Translations under genes and position numbers: made by a program
NCBI GenBank assembly: GCA_017618015.1
Contig: JAFZVC010000096.1
Span: forward strand, 46,976-110,975
DNA from: Spirochaetaceae bacterium
GTDB lineage: Bacteria; Spirochaetota; Spirochaetia; Treponematales; Treponemataceae
DNA length: 64,000 nt
Reading direction: 5' to 3'
Notes under the pieces: model-generated
Databases searched by the model: none
Seen by the model: only the letters and a program-made list of their open reading frames with translations
What the model was told of the DNA's origin: nothing
Shown: in pieces, positions 24,078-34,654 of the stretch
Position numbering within the stretch: the first letter of the stretch is position 1
How the letters are laid out: every line of letters starts with the position of its first letter

Positions 24078-27000
24078 CTAAAAAATCCCAAGCAGAGTGG
24101 CCGCTTCTTTAGCCCACTGCGAACCAGAATCCAATGACACAAGCGTTCTGTACACTGCTTCCGCATCAGCACGCCTTCCTTCCGCAACAAAAATGTCTAT
24201 AGCGTTATATAAGACTTCCGCAGCTTTTCCTTTGTCCACAGAAGCAAAGCATTCCGCTGCTGAAAGATAACATTCCGTCGCATCGTCTTCTCTGCCGAGC
24301 TGCCTGTAATAAAGGCCTAAAAGCTCATACGATTCGCCTATGATAAAGCGGTCGTCGGCGGAAAGTCCGCTTTGCTTTGACGCGCCGATTATGTCGAGCA
24401 GCACCGCCTCGCCTTTGTTGCGCTCGGAAACAGTGTTCATGTACTCCAACGCGAGCGAGAAGCCGTTTTTGCGCCCTGCCGATGTTGAGCTGCGTCCAGA
24501 ATCTTCATATTTTGTCTTAAGAGCGGCTATGGTTTCGTCCGTACCCGCAACCATAAGCTTCAGGTTTTGAACAGTCGTCGCTATACCGGAATATTTGCTT
24601 TCTTCCGGGTATTCCAAAAGAGCACGCTCGGCTACAGCAAGAGCTTTTTCGTATTCCATGCTGTTCCGATAAAGCTCGATAAGCTGGCGTAACGCAGGGA
24701 AACCGAACGTATCGTTATATTTATTGTAGGAGGCGCACTTTTCAAAAAGAAGGATAGCTTCTTTTTCGCGTCCTGTGTTTTTAAGGCTAAGAGCGTTATA
24801 AAAAAGAGACTGCACGTAAAAAGTGCTTTCCGGATAATTTTCTCTGAACTGCTCGTAGATATCTGCCGCTTTCTCGTACTCGGCGGCGGAATAATAAAGC
24901 TCCGCCCGTCTGTAAGCGGCTTCTTCCGCTGCGGCGCGTGATTCCGGGATATTCCTGAAATATGATTCGGTGCTTGCAAGAAGCTTGTCTGCTTTTTCAA
25001 GCAGGAATGTATAAAGGGCAAGTTCTTCGTTCCGCTTGCAGACGGCGGCATGAGCCGAATAAACTTGTGAAAGGAGAAGGTTAAGCGAAACTGAGTCTGT
25101 CGAAGGCGCGTAAACTTCAAGAAGTGTTTCTGCCTCCGCGTACATGTTTTTGTCGTTATAGATGCTGGCGCACAGAACGGAAGCTTCCATCTTCTGTTCC
25201 GGACGGCTTGACTGTTCTACAGCAAGTTTTGCGAATTTAAGCGCGTTGTCGCCCTCGTCGTTCTGTAACGCGCAGACTGCGGCGTAAAAACAGGCATTAC
25301 GCGCCATAAGATGATACGGATTTTCGTTAAAGAACCGCTCAAAAAGCGGATATGCCTCGTCCGTGCGGCTTTGTCGGTAAAGCGCGTAAGCCGTGTAGTA
25401 AAGGCCATAAGGCTTGTCTGTGCCAAGCAGGTTAGAAGCTGTTTTCCACACGCCGCAGCCTGTCGCGGCAAGCCCCATAAGGTACAGGTACTCGCTGTCC
25501 GCATCGGCAGACCGAACCGTTCCGCCAAGCTTGTAGGCGGTTTCGTAGTTACCTGTAAGAAGAAGGACTTTCGTGCGGTCGGAAAGGAACGCTATGCCGC
25601 TTTCCTGATCAGATAAAGCCTCGAAAATATTGATTGCTTCTGTCACAGCACTTTCACTGCCGTCCGCAAGCAACAGCGATTCCGCAAAGAGAAGGCTCTG
25701 CGGGTAATCGTATGCTTGCACAACTTGATAACGCTTGCGGCAGGCGGCAAGAACGCTCTTCCAGCCTTTTTTCTCAGCGGCGGCATAAGCCTTATAGAAG
25801 TATGCTTCGGCTATAAGCTTTTTCGTAGCGTCCTTCGCAGTATCGGCGGAGTTTGTCGCGGTCGCAAGCGGCGCATCTCCCGTATTGGGAGCTCCGGCGG
25901 CACCCAGTTTCTTCTCTAGCTTTTCCACAGCTTTCTGCGCGTAAACTCCGCAATCGTCACTTTTACCGGTCAACGCCGAATACTGTGCCAAACGCACCCA
26001 GTATTCCGGGTAATTATCACCGGATGAATCAGCATGATCCTTTAACAGTTTGATAGCTTCTTCTTTTTTGCCGCCCTCAAACTGATATTCAGCTTCGTAA
26101 AGCCGCGAAAGATCCATGTATTTTTGGATTCGTAGCGTATCATTTCCTGCGCCTTCCGCAAGAGCCTTGCCGCCGCAAGAATCGGCTTTTTCAAAGCACT
26201 TGATTGCTGTTTCTTTTTCGCCGTCGTTCCAGTTCCTAATGGCAAGCTTCATCCAAAGGTCGCAAAACTGAACATCGCCTTCATCGAAATAGTTCGCCGC
26301 ATTTTCAAGGATAGAAAACGCGCTGAAAATGCGTTTGCCATCCGGCGAAAAAGCCTTTTCTTCCGCGATTATGTATGAATTCTGCAACGCCGCCGCCTGA
26401 TACGCTTTCTCGTCGCACGCGATCAGCTTGCCAAAAATCTCAATTGCCTTTTCATACTCGCCCGCTTCAGAGAACGCATCTGCCATGTAGTAAAGCATCG
26501 CGTGGCTCCAATCTTCCGGGAAGCATTCAATCACTCCGCTTATCTGGCGGTAAAGCCACCTAAGACGCTCTTTGTTCGCCGTGTCTTTGTAAATAGAGAA
26601 AAGAAGCTGCACGGCGGGCTGGAAATCTTCTTCCATATTGAAATTGATAAGCGTATATTCAAGGACAGCCGCCGCTTCATCGCGTCTGCCGCAGTTATCT
26701 AGCGCGAATGCCGAATAAACGAGAAGACTTCTTTTTGAGAATTCATAGTCGCCAAGCGTCCCCAAAGCAAGCGCGTTATAAAATGCCCCGCAAGCCGCCT
26801 CGTAGTTTTGCAGACGGTAGTATGCCATTCCCTGCCAGTAAGCGGCATCAGCATTTGTGGCAGCGACAAACTCAAAATCTTTTATTGACTCTGTGTAGCG
26901 AGAAAGCCTAAAAAAACTTTTTCCGCGTATAAAATGAACTCTGTCAGCATATTGTGAGTGTGGAAAATCAGATAAGAATTTTTCAGAAAGCGTGAGCACG

Positions 27001-27125
27001 GTCGGATAATACCCTGAGTCATACGCAGAAGAAAGCCGCGTATAAAGCTGAGAGTCTGTCTCTGCCGCGCTTAGAGGTAGTACAAGGCTTATAACAAGTA
27101 AAAATGATAATAAAACACGTTTCAT
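24078..27125 (-). CDS. Exported TPR-repeat protein
   Basis: A 1015-residue exported protein with signal peptide MKRVLLSFLLVISLVLPLSA. Almost all the rest is tetratricopeptide-like helical hairpins; recognisable units are ADRVHFIRGKSFFRLSRYTES, LYYSAAEYEKAADIYEQF and ALAVAERALLEYPE. A low-complexity stretch (AAGAPNTGDAPLATATNSAD) breaks the array near residue 400. TPR arrays mediate protein-protein contact in the periplasm. It lies in one run with exported proteins and the ExbB-ExbD-TonB set, so it may link that motor with other envelope parts; that role is inference. Confidence 0.8.
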   Translation of the reverse strand: MKRVLLSFLLVISLVLPLSAAETDSQLYTRLSSAYDSGYYPTVLTLSEKFLSDFPHSQYADRVHFIRGKSFFRLSRYTESIKDFEFVAATNADAAYWQGMAYYRLQNYEAACGAFYNALALGTLGDYEFSKRSLLVYSAFALDNCGRRDEAAAVLEYTLINFNMEEDFQPAVQLLFSIYKDTANKERLRWLYRQISGVIECFPEDWSHAMLYYMADAFSEAGEYEKAIEIFGKLIACDEKAYQAAALQNSYIIAEEKAFSPDGKRIFSAFSILENAANYFDEGDVQFCDLWMKLAIRNWNDGEKETAIKCFEKADSCGGKALAEGAGNDTLRIQKYMDLSRLYEAEYQFEGGKKEEAIKLLKDHADSSGDNYPEYWVRLAQYSALTGKSDDCGVYAQKAVEKLEKKLGAAGAPNTGDAPLATATNSADTAKDATKKLIAEAYFYKAYAAAEKKGWKSVLAACRKRYQVVQAYDYPQSLLFAESLLLADGSESAVTEAINIFEALSDQESGIAFLSDRTKVLLLTGNYETAYKLGGTVRSADADSEYLYLMGLAATGCGVWKTASNLLGTDKPYGLYYTAYALYRQSRTDEAYPLFERFFNENPYHLMARNACFYAAVCALQNDEGDNALKFAKLAVEQSSRPEQKMEASVLCASIYNDKNMYAEAETLLEVYAPSTDSVSLNLLLSQVYSAHAAVCKRNEELALYTFLLEKADKLLASTESYFRNIPESRAAAEEAAYRRAELYYSAAEYEKAADIYEQFRENYPESTFYVQSLFYNALSLKNTGREKEAILLFEKCASYNKYNDTFGFPALRQLIELYRNSMEYEKALAVAERALLEYPEESKYSGIATTVQNLKLMVAGTDETIAALKTKYEDSGRSSTSAGRKNGFSLALEYMNTVSERNKGEAVLLDIIGASKQSGLSADDRFIIGESYELLGLYYRQLGREDDATECYLSAAECFASVDKGKAAEVLYNAIDIFVAEGRRADAEAVYRTLVSLDSGSQWAKEAATLLGIF

Positions 27126-27148
27126 AATATGCCACGAACAGATTCGGT

Positions 27149-28498
27149 TTATCGCGGGAAGAACTGCTCAGAGGACTGAATTCTTACAAGCTGGATAAAA
27201 TCAGAGCCGTAATCTTTCATAAAATCCTCAATTTTCATTTCTTTTCCGTCAATAAACGCAGCAACGGAAAACTTACCGTTCCTGTCAAAAGCAGGGAAAA
27301 ATGCCGCGCATTTATTATACACCACAAATTCCGCTCCGTCATTATCAACAGCCATATGACGGATCGCTCCTAAATAAAAACGTCCCGGTTCTGTAACTGC
27401 CAAATAGTAGAAAATCGGCTTAAGCATAGAGATTTTGAAACCGGCAGTTTCTATATACGCACCGTTGAATGGAGCTGAATTAAGCTGGACTCCGGACGTT
27501 CCGTATTCATAATCTCTTCCAGAGTATATAGACACCATAGCCGTCGCAAGGTTACGTGTCCAATCGAGCGCGAGCATCGTATCATATAGTTTAGACTTTG
27601 TTTCCGCAACGCTGCCTGTTTTAAGCTCTTCGGTTGATTCCTCAAGAGGCGCCAAAAGAATTCCGGTTCCAGAAATAGGGCGCACAAGACCGTCTACAAT
27701 CCATTTTACGAATCCTGCGCTGCTTACATAAAGGTCATTCTCATATCCGCCAGGAACATAAACAGGATATCCTGTTTTTATGGAAACAAGGTGTCCCATC
27801 TCGTCATAAGCGACTTCATCAAGCAAATGGAAACGCGGCAAATTCTCACGGATAACAGCCGTCATCTGCAAAGTGTCGCTATAAAGGGAAGAATAGAACG
27901 AGGAAGTAGCCCACGGTACTACGAGCTTTATAAGTGACAGAACATCGTCAATGCCTATGTCATAAAAATATTCAAGTGGGATGCCGACAGGAACGTCTTT
28001 TACCGCATACTCGCCATAAACCATAACGTCCGCAAGCGATTTTTCGGACGGAACAGAGCTGCTTCTTCTGAACTGAAGGAAAACCTCTGTGTTTATGGCA
28101 AAATAATAACGGATACAAACAGGCTCGCCTGTCTTTGAATCCTTAAAAAGAATCCAAGAACCCGGAGATTCGGAAAGATACATTGTTCTTTCAGTTTCTT
28201 CAACGCCGGAACCTGAATAAATCTCGACTTTTTCGACTTTTCCGGGAGCAACGACGATAGCGCACTGATCTCCGTAATCTTCGACGCTGACTTGGAAATA
28301 AGTGCCGTCCATGCTCTGAATCACTTCCGCTTCTTTAGTCCGTAAAACCGGAATAGGAAGGTCGAACCATGTTTCTTCGATTCGACCTCGAAGCAAGCTC
28401 GACTCAGGAATATCAATGATATCCTGAGCACTGGCTGTCAAACCAACAAAAAGCGACAACAAAACAAGAAACGATACATATACTCTTTTATGTTTCAT
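27149..28498 (-). CDS. Exported hypothetical protein
   Basis: A 449-residue exported protein with signal peptide [24 protein letters not shown]. The mature part mixes beta strands with helices and shows no family motif I recognise. Its start lies within the last codons of the activase gene (11-bp overlap), with GGAAA 9 nt ahead, so it is translated from the same message. It is followed by the TPR gene after 23 bp. Location is periplasm or outer surface. Function unknown. Confidence 0.72.
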   Translation of the reverse strand: MKHKRVYVSFLVLLSLFVGLTASAQDIIDIPESSLLRGRIEETWFDLPIPVLRTKEAEVIQSMDGTYFQVSVEDYGDQCAIVVAPGKVEKVEIYSGSGVEETERTMYLSESPGSWILFKDSKTGEPVCIRYYFAINTEVFLQFRRSSSVPSEKSLADVMVYGEYAVKDVPVGIPLEYFYDIGIDDVLSLIKLVVPWATSSFYSSLYSDTLQMTAVIRENLPRFHLLDEVAYDEMGHLVSIKTGYPVYVPGGYENDLYVSSAGFVKWIVDGLVRPISGTGILLAPLEESTEELKTGSVAETKSKLYDTMLALDWTRNLATAMVSIYSGRDYEYGTSGVQLNSAPFNGAYIETAGFKISMLKPIFYYLAVTEPGRFYLGAIRHMAVDNDGAEFVVYNKCAAFFPAFDRNGKFSVAAFIDGKEMKIEDFMKDYGSDFIQLVRIQSSEQFFPR

Positions 28499-31400
28499 CC
28501 GGATGTTTTCCTAGCGGCGCATTCGCCAGCAAAAGCTTAAGCCTGTTCAGCTGATTTACCTCGCTGGAGCCTGGGTCGTAGTCTATAGCAGATATATTTG
28601 CTCCAGGGTATCTTCGCCGAAGTTCCTTTATCATGCCTTTACCGGTAACATGGTTAGGCAGACAAGCGAACGGCTGTACACATGCAATTGATGGAACTCC
28701 CTCATTGATGAGCTCCACCATCTCTGCAGTAAGAAACCATCCTTCGCCCGTAATGTTACCAAGTTGGACGATATCATTTACACCTTTCATCAAATCATAG
28801 ATTGATGACGGTGGTTCAAAGCGGCGGCTTTTGCGCAGACACTTCTTGATGTATTTGCGGTAAAGCTCCATGCCCCACACAAGAAGACGCGCGTTGCGCT
28901 CCGTTTTTTTCGGGAACGCAAGCTTTTCGTGGCGGAAAATGCCTGTGGAGAACGTGTAGAAAAGGAAGTCCGCAAGATCTGGAACGACGCACTCCGCGCC
29001 CTCGCGCTCGATTGTGCCAAAAATGTCGTTGTTCGCAGTCGGGTGGAACTTGACGAGGATTTCGCCGACAACGCCGACGCGCGGCTTTTTAACAGGCAGA
29101 AGCGGCATGCTGTCGAAATCTTTTACAATACCGCGGATAAGGCTGTGATACGTTCCGAGCGTCGGATGACGCAACTTAGCCTGTATGCGTCCGTTCCACT
29201 TTTCGTAAAGCGCGTTTGCCTCTCCCGGATTAGCTTCGTAAGGACGCGTACGGTAAAGGACGCGCATAAGAAGGTCGCCGAGCATAACAGCCATAAGAGC
29301 GCGGTTGAGCAGCGGCAAAGTAATCTTAAAGCCGGGGTTCTTTTCGAGTCCCAGAGCAGAAAGCGAAACGACCGGAATTTTGCTTAAGCCAGCGTCGTTA
29401 AGGGCGCGGCGGATAAAGCCGATGTAGTTCGTCGCACGGCAACCGCCACCAGTCTGCGTAATCATAAGCGATACGTGGTCAAGGTCGTATTTGCCCGATT
29501 TAAGCGCCGCCATCATCTGACCGGCAACAATAATAGACGGATAACATGCGTCGTTGTTTACAAACTGAAGTCCGGTTTCTACGGCAAGTGCGTCTACGTC
29601 CGGCAGAACCTCAAAATTGAAGCCCGAATACTGGAACGCTTTCTGAACAAGCCTGAAGTGAATCGGTGACATCTGAGGCGCGACAATCGTGTGCGTCGCC
29701 TTCATCTCTTTTGTAAACACCTGACGCGTATATGCGGCTGAACGGATTTCCGGTTTCTGCCGGTTCCGCTCGCGTTCTTTTACAGCGGCGATAAGACTGC
29801 GGATACGGATGCGGACAGCACCGAGGTTCGAGCCTTCATCAATCTTGATGAGCGTGTACATGCGGTGCTTTGAAGAGAGGATTTCCTCAACCTGATCGGC
29901 AGTAACAGCATCAAGACCGCAACCAAAGCTCGTAAGCTGGATAAGCTCAAGATTCGGCATACCGGAAGTGAATGCCGCCGCCCGGTAAAGTCTGTTGTGG
30001 TACGTCCACTGGTCAACGATGCGGAGAGGACGCTCTATCGCGCCAAAGCTTGCAACGCTGTCTTCCGTGAAAACAGCGATACCAAGACTCGTTATCATTT
30101 CCGGGATACCGTGGTTAATCTCCGGGTCAAGGTGGTACGGGCGGCCAGAGAGCACGATACCGTTGAGGCCGCGCCTGATAATAGTCTCAAGGGCTTCCTC
30201 ACCTTTTGCTCTTACTTCCTGACGGAACTTTTCCTGCTCCGCCCAAGCTTTATCTACTGCTTTTGTTATTTCTTCCTGCGAAATGTTGAACTTTGGTCCA
30301 AGCTCTTCGTAAAGGCGAACAGCCAGACGCGGCTTGTCGTAAATAGGCAGGAACGGATTCATAAAGGTGATGTCGGAATCCTGCCGCAGCGCGTCAACGT
30401 TGTTTCTAAGAACTTCTGGGTAGCTCGTTACGATAGGACAGTTGTAGTGGTTGCCCGCACCGGAATCTTCCTGCTGCTCATAAGGAGCGCATGGGTAGAA
30501 AATGAACTTAATGCCCCAGTTGAGCAAAGCCTGTATGTGTCCGTGTGATATTTTTCCCGGATAGCAGACAGATTCGGAAGGAATCGTCTCCAAACCAAGC
30601 TCGTATACGCTGCGGCTAGAGCGCGGAGAAAGCCTTACGCGGAAACCGAGCTCCGTGAAGAATGTGAACCACAGCGGGTAGTTTTCGTACATATTGAGGA
30701 CGCGCGGGATTCCGACATCTCCGCGCGGCGCATCGGCAGCGAGCAACGGTTTGTAACCGAAAAGCCGCTTGTATTTCCAGTCGAAAAGGTTCGGAATGTC
30801 GGCACGCTCTGCTTTGTCCGCAACGGCGGTTTTCTCAGCATTTCCGGCATCCACTGTCTTTGCGTCGCCTTCCTGCTGCTCCGCGCCGCGCTCACAGCGG
30901 TTTCCTGTGATAAAACGGCGTTTTTCATCGCCTGTCGTGAATGTGTTTATTGTGAGCAGACAGTTGTTCTGGCAGCGTCCGCAACGGCGGAGCTCCAAAT
31001 CAACGTGGAAATCTTCAAGTTCTTTAAGCGTTGCAAGCCCGGTTTTTGCCGTACTGCGGACAGCTGGTGGCATTTCGTGCCACTGGTCGCGCGCAATAAG
31101 GGCAGCACCGTATGCGCCCATAAGACCCGCCACATCCGGGCGGAAAACGTTTACACCGGCAATTTTCTCGAACGCGCGCAAAACCGCGTCGTTGTTGAAT
31201 GTACCGCCCTGAACGACAACCTTTTTGCCGATATCAGATGCTTTTCTAAGCTTGATAACCTTGAAAAGCGCGTTTTTAATAACTGAATAAGAAAGACCGG
31301 CAGAAATATCGGCGACAGTCGCGCCCTCTTTCTGTGCCTGCTTTACGCGGCTGTTCATAAAGACGGTACAGCGGCTTCCCAAATCGATAGGATGCTCCGC

Positions 31401-32903
31401 GAGAAGCGCCTTTTTGCTGAAGTCCTGAACACTCATACCGAGCGAGCGCGCAAAGTTATCAAGGAAGCTTCCGCAACCGGAAGAACACGCCTCGTTAAGC
31501 TGGATATTCGTAATTGCACCGTCTTTCATACGCAGACACTTCATATCCTGGCCACCGATATCAAGCAAGAACTCGACACCCGGAACGAAGAAGTCAGCCG
31601 CGCGATAGTGTGCTATAGTCTCTACTTCACCGGCATCCGCATTGAGAGCGGCTTGGAAAAGTGCCTCGCCGTAGCCGGTAGAAACAGTGCGTGCAATGTA
31701 AACATTCTGCGGAAGCTTGTGATACAAGTCTTTAAGAACGCGAACCGCAAGCTCGACAGGATTTCCTGCGTTAACGTCATAGAAACGCCAAAGGATTCTT
31801 CCCTGCTCGTCGATAAGAACAGCTTTTGTCGTTGTAGAACCGGCATCAAGACCGAGGAAAACAGGGCCTGTCGCTTCGTCGAGGTTGCCGGCTGCGGCTT
31901 TCTCCGCAGCGTGGCGTTTCTGGAACTCCGCCAGCTCATCCTCGTTTTTGAAAAGCGGATCTAGACGCTGAACCTCTGTCATTTCAGCATCTACAAGACT
32001 TTTAAGAGCTTCTTTGAATTCAGCAGCTGTACGGAAAACGTCAGTTTCCTCAGACGGATTGATGCACGTATACGTCCGCTCGGCGGAGTATGCGGCACCG
32101 GCTGCGACAAAAAGCTGGGAATCTTCCGGTACAAGAACTGCCTCGTCCGGAAGCTTGAGCGTAACGATAAATCGGTGCCGCAGCTGGTCCAGGAAGTGGA
32201 GCGGACCACCCAGAAACGCCACGTTTCCGCGAATCGGCTTTCCGCAAGCAAGTCCGGAGATTGTCTGGCTTACAACAGCCTGGAAAATAGAAGCCGCAAT
32301 ATCCTCGCGGCGCGCGCCTTCGTTAATAAGCGGCTGAATATCAGTTTTGGCGAAAACACCGCACCGTGCGGCTATCGGGTAAATTGTCGTGGCACCGGCA
32401 GCAAGCGTGTTAAGACCGGACGCATCGGTTTCAAGAAGAGCTGCCATCTGGTCGATGAAAGCACCCGTACCACCGGCACAAGTACCGTTCATGCGCTGCT
32501 CAACGCCGCCTGTAAAATATGTAATCTTGGCATCCTCGCCGCCAAGCTCAATTGCAACATCTGTCTTTGGGATTATCTTCTGAACAGCCGTCGTTGAAGC
32601 GACAACTTCCTGAATGAAAGGAATCGTAAGCCACTGAGAAACGGCAAGACCACCAGAACCCGTTACTTTGACGCTTACCGTCTGTTTTTCGCCGTACTCG
32701 CACTTCTGCTCGATCGCATCAAGCGCGCGCGTAACAACCGCGATAATCGTACTGCGGATATCCGCTCTGTGCCGCTCATATTCGCTGTATATTACGGAAT
32801 CGTCATCAGCAAGCACAACAACTTTTACTGTTGTCGAGCCTACATCTATACCCATCCGAACAGGAACAATATCTACATCAGCTTTTTCTTTAAGAACTAT
32901 CAT
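28488..32903 (-). CDS. Large acyl-CoA dehydratase activase-type protein (two BcrAD ATPase domains plus HgdB-like part)
   Basis: A 1471-residue cytoplasmic protein. Two ASKHA-type ATPase domains follow each other: [14 protein letters not shown] with [14 protein letters not shown] (about residues 18-280) and [15 protein letters not shown] with [13 protein letters not shown] (about 350-620). A cysteine cluster (RCGRCQNNC) near residue 645 probably carries an iron-sulphur cluster. After a low-complexity stretch come a DUF2229 domain ([19 protein letters not shown]) and an HgdB-like C-terminus ([16 protein letters not shown], then [16 protein letters not shown]). Proteins of this build are kin to activators of 2-hydroxyacyl-CoA dehydratases that pass electrons with ATP cost, but whether this fused form serves such an enzyme is unknown. 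GAGG lies 5 nt before the ATG. Confidence 0.88.
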   Translation of the reverse strand: MIVLKEKADVDIVPVRMGIDVGSTTVKVVVLADDDSVIYSEYERHRADIRSTIIAVVTRALDAIEQKCEYGEKQTVSVKVTGSGGLAVSQWLTIPFIQEVVASTTAVQKIIPKTDVAIELGGEDAKITYFTGGVEQRMNGTCAGGTGAFIDQMAALLETDASGLNTLAAGATTIYPIAARCGVFAKTDIQPLINEGARREDIAASIFQAVVSQTISGLACGKPIRGNVAFLGGPLHFLDQLRHRFIVTLKLPDEAVLVPEDSQLFVAAGAAYSAERTYTCINPSEETDVFRTAAEFKEALKSLVDAEMTEVQRLDPLFKNEDELAEFQKRHAAEKAAAGNLDEATGPVFLGLDAGSTTTKAVLIDEQGRILWRFYDVNAGNPVELAVRVLKDLYHKLPQNVYIARTVSTGYGEALFQAALNADAGEVETIAHYRAADFFVPGVEFLLDIGGQDMKCLRMKDGAITNIQLNEACSSGCGSFLDNFARSLGMSVQDFSKKALLAEHPIDLGSRCTVFMNSRVKQAQKEGATVADISAGLSYSVIKNALFKVIKLRKASDIGKKVVVQGGTFNNDAVLRAFEKIAGVNVFRPDVAGLMGAYGAALIARDQWHEMPPAVRSTAKTGLATLKELEDFHVDLELRRCGRCQNNCLLTINTFTTGDEKRRFITGNRCERGAEQQEGDAKTVDAGNAEKTAVADKAERADIPNLFDWKYKRLFGYKPLLAADAPRGDVGIPRVLNMYENYPLWFTFFTELGFRVRLSPRSSRSVYELGLETIPSESVCYPGKISHGHIQALLNWGIKFIFYPCAPYEQQEDSGAGNHYNCPIVTSYPEVLRNNVDALRQDSDITFMNPFLPIYDKPRLAVRLYEELGPKFNISQEEITKAVDKAWAEQEKFRQEVRAKGEEALETIIRRGLNGIVLSGRPYHLDPEINHGIPEMITSLGIAVFTEDSVASFGAIERPLRIVDQWTYHNRLYRAAAFTSGMPNLELIQLTSFGCGLDAVTADQVEEILSSKHRMYTLIKIDEGSNLGAVRIRIRSLIAAVKERERNRQKPEIRSAAYTRQVFTKEMKATHTIVAPQMSPIHFRLVQKAFQYSGFNFEVLPDVDALAVETGLQFVNNDACYPSIIVAGQMMAALKSGKYDLDHVSLMITQTGGGCRATNYIGFIRRALNDAGLSKIPVVSLSALGLEKNPGFKITLPLLNRALMAVMLGDLLMRVLYRTRPYEANPGEANALYEKWNGRIQAKLRHPTLGTYHSLIRGIVKDFDSMPLLPVKKPRVGVVGEILVKFHPTANNDIFGTIEREGAECVVPDLADFLFYTFSTGIFRHEKLAFPKKTERNARLLVWGMELYRKYIKKCLRKSRRFEPPSSIYDLMKGVNDIVQLGNITGEGWFLTAEMVELINEGVPSIACVQPFACLPNHVTGKGMIKELRRRYPGANISAIDYDPGSSEVNQLNRLKLLLANAPLGKHPDET

Positions 32904-32973
32904 CTGTACCTCAGTTTATTGGACAATTCCCGGAGAAAAATGTTTCACTCCACAAGTTTGCCCACAGATCCAT

Positions 32974-33070
32974 GACGGGAAATCTGACCCGTCGGAACAT
33001 AAATAATGTTATATTTACTAGGAAAATGAAAAATTTATCTTATTATATATGATTCAGATATCAATTACAA
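32974..33070 (-). promoter_or_regulatory. Promoter and hairpin leader of the activase gene
   Basis: On the minus strand TTGTAA (33065-33070, inside the 3' end of the fumarase beta gene), a 17-bp spacer and a perfect TATAAT (33042-33047) give a start near 33035 and a leader of about 130 nt. The leader carries a small hairpin, GACGGG-8-CCCGTC (32974-32993). No known riboswitch is recognised. Confidence 0.6.
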
Positions 33071-33618
33071 CCTGAGCGGTATTTTTCAGGACCTGTAACG
33101 TAAAGATCGTTTCCTTGTGTGTCTATGACGACAGTGAGAGGCATATCTTTTACTTCAAGGCGACGGACAGCTTCGCAGCCCAAGTCTGGCCACGCGATAA
33201 CCTCAACGCTTTTGATGCTTTCCGCCATAAGCGCACCGGCTCCGCCAATCGCACCAAGATACACAGCTTTATTCTTTACAATAGAATCTTTTACAGTCTG
33301 ATTGCGCTTACCTTTGCCAATAATCACTTTGTTGCCAAGATCAAGGAGAAGCGGACTGTACTTGTCCATTCTGCCGCTTGTTGTCGGACCGGCGGAGCCG
33401 ATAACTTCACCAGCTTTTTCCGGTGTTGGTCCAACGTAATAAATCGCGCTGCCTTTCAGGTTGAACGGCAAAGTTTCTCCGCGCTCATACGCTTCGAAAA
33501 GCCGCTTGTGTGCCTGATCGCGCGCCGTGTAGACAATCCCGGAAAGAAGGACAGTGTCGCCCGCGCGAAGTTTTTCAAGGTCGTTCGAATCTATTGGGGT
33601 TGTAATTTTATATTCCAT
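33061..33618 (-). CDS. Class I fumarate hydratase, beta (C-terminal) subunit
   Basis: A 185-residue protein that corresponds to the C-terminal swivelling domain of iron-sulphur fumarases and tartrate dehydratases. Diagnostic stretches are GSAIYYVGPTPEKAGEVIGSAGPTTSGRMD and KNKAVYLGAIGGAGAL. With the alpha subunit it hydrates fumarate to malate in the cytoplasm. The gene follows the alpha gene by 66 bp and the malic enzyme gene lies upstream, so the operon links fumarate, malate and pyruvate. L-tartrate dehydratase is an alternative because the families are hard to separate by eye. Confidence 0.9.
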   Translation of the reverse strand: MEYKITTPIDSNDLEKLRAGDTVLLSGIVYTARDQAHKRLFEAYERGETLPFNLKGSAIYYVGPTPEKAGEVIGSAGPTTSGRMDKYSPLLLDLGNKVIIGKGKRNQTVKDSIVKNKAVYLGAIGGAGALMAESIKSVEVIAWPDLGCEAVRRLEVKDMPLTVVIDTQGNDLYVTGPEKYRSGCN

Positions 33619-33684
33619 AAAAGTCGCTCCTAAAACCGCGCATTGCCGCGAAACTCAATTCTGCCGCGTCCTGCCGCGCGCAAA

Positions 33685-34533
33685 TCACAGCACTACGGAC
33701 GCACGGCGCGTCACATGACAGCTGACGTTCACGGCGACAGGCATTCCTGCAACATGCGTCGGCATAACTTCAACCGCAAGCCCCAAGCACGTCGTTCTGC
33801 CGCCAAATCCCTGCGGTCCCGTTCCAAGCTTGTTGATTTCGGTCAGCAACTCGCTTTCCAAATCTGCGTAAAATGGGTCAGCGTTTTTCTCGTTGAGCGG
33901 GCGCATCAAAGCTTTTTTGGCGAGCGCGGTCACTTTGTCGAAAGTTCCGCCTATACCGATTCCCAGAACGATTGGCGGGCATGGATTCGGCCCCGCGAGC
34001 CGCACTGTTTCAAGAACAAACTCTTTTATTCCGTCCAAACCGTCTGCCGGTTTAAGCATGGCGACGCGGCTCATATTCTCGCTTCCAAAGCCTTTTGGAA
34101 GGACGGTAAGCTTTATTTTGTCGCCACTTACGAGATGTGTCGTTATAAATGCAGGGGTGTTGTCCTCAGTGTTTCCGCGTCGCACAGGGTCTTTTACGAT
34201 GCTTTTCCGAAGATACCCTTCGACATAGCCCTTGCGAACGCCGGCGTTCACAGCCGCTTCAAAATCGCCGTTAATGTGGACATCCTGCCCTATCTCAGCG
34301 AAAACGCAGGCGGCTCCGGTGTCCTGGCAAACAGGGATGTTGCGCGACGCGGCAATCTCCAAATTTTTTTCGAGCAGCTGCAGTGTTTCTTTTGCGGGCG
34401 GAAAATCTTCCGTCTTTACGGATGCATGGAGCGCGTCCACGACATCCTGAGGAAGCTCCAGGTTCGCCTTTATGCACAATCGGCTTACGGCTTCCGTAAT
34501 TTCCGCCGCGTCTATCTCACGAATATTGCTCAT
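33685..34533 (-). CDS. Class I fumarate hydratase, alpha (iron-sulphur) subunit
   Basis: A 282-residue protein. ATG 34533 is chosen because GAGGT precedes it by 7 nt; a 31-codon in-frame extension upstream covers repeat sequence and would add an unlikely Arg/Trp-rich leader. Cluster ligands are visible as Cys in PVCQDTGAACVF, in GPNPCPPIVLG and in GGRTTCLGLAVEV. These three bind the 4Fe-4S cluster whose free iron holds the substrate. It forms the fumarase with the beta subunit encoded next. Oxygen-sensitive enzymes of this type fit an anaerobe. Confidence 0.92.
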   Translation of the reverse strand: MSNIREIDAAEITEAVSRLCIKANLELPQDVVDALHASVKTEDFPPAKETLQLLEKNLEIAASRNIPVCQDTGAACVFAEIGQDVHINGDFEAAVNAGVRKGYVEGYLRKSIVKDPVRRGNTEDNTPAFITTHLVSGDKIKLTVLPKGFGSENMSRVAMLKPADGLDGIKEFVLETVRLAGPNPCPPIVLGIGIGGTFDKVTALAKKALMRPLNEKNADPFYADLESELLTEINKLGTGPQGFGGRTTCLGLAVEVMPTHVAGMPVAVNVSCHVTRRASVVL

Positions 34534-34577
34534 ATCGCGCACCTCACGCAAGTCTCGCACACAAAGCCAACCGCGCA

Positions 34578-34632
34578 CAAAACGCCACAAGCCCGCATAA
34601 CGCAAGCCTCGCGCAAAACGCCACAAGCCCGC
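34578..34632. repeat. Short direct repeat between malic enzyme and fumarase genes
   Basis: The 19-bp word CAAAACGCCACAAGCCCGC occurs at 34578-34596 and again at 34614-34632, with a 36-bp period; the partial words CGCAAGTCTCGC and CGCAAGCCTCGC around them repeat as well. It looks like an expanding tandem repeat in the 121-bp spacer. Confidence 0.6.
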
Positions 34633-34654
34633 GAAACTAAAGCATCCCTGCGGC

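Noticed and set aside
28488..32903. Fusion of two genes by a missing stop codon
   Set aside because: The same order of two ATPase domains, DUF2229 and HgdB-like part is a known single-protein architecture in anaerobes, so no frameshift or assembly error is needed.
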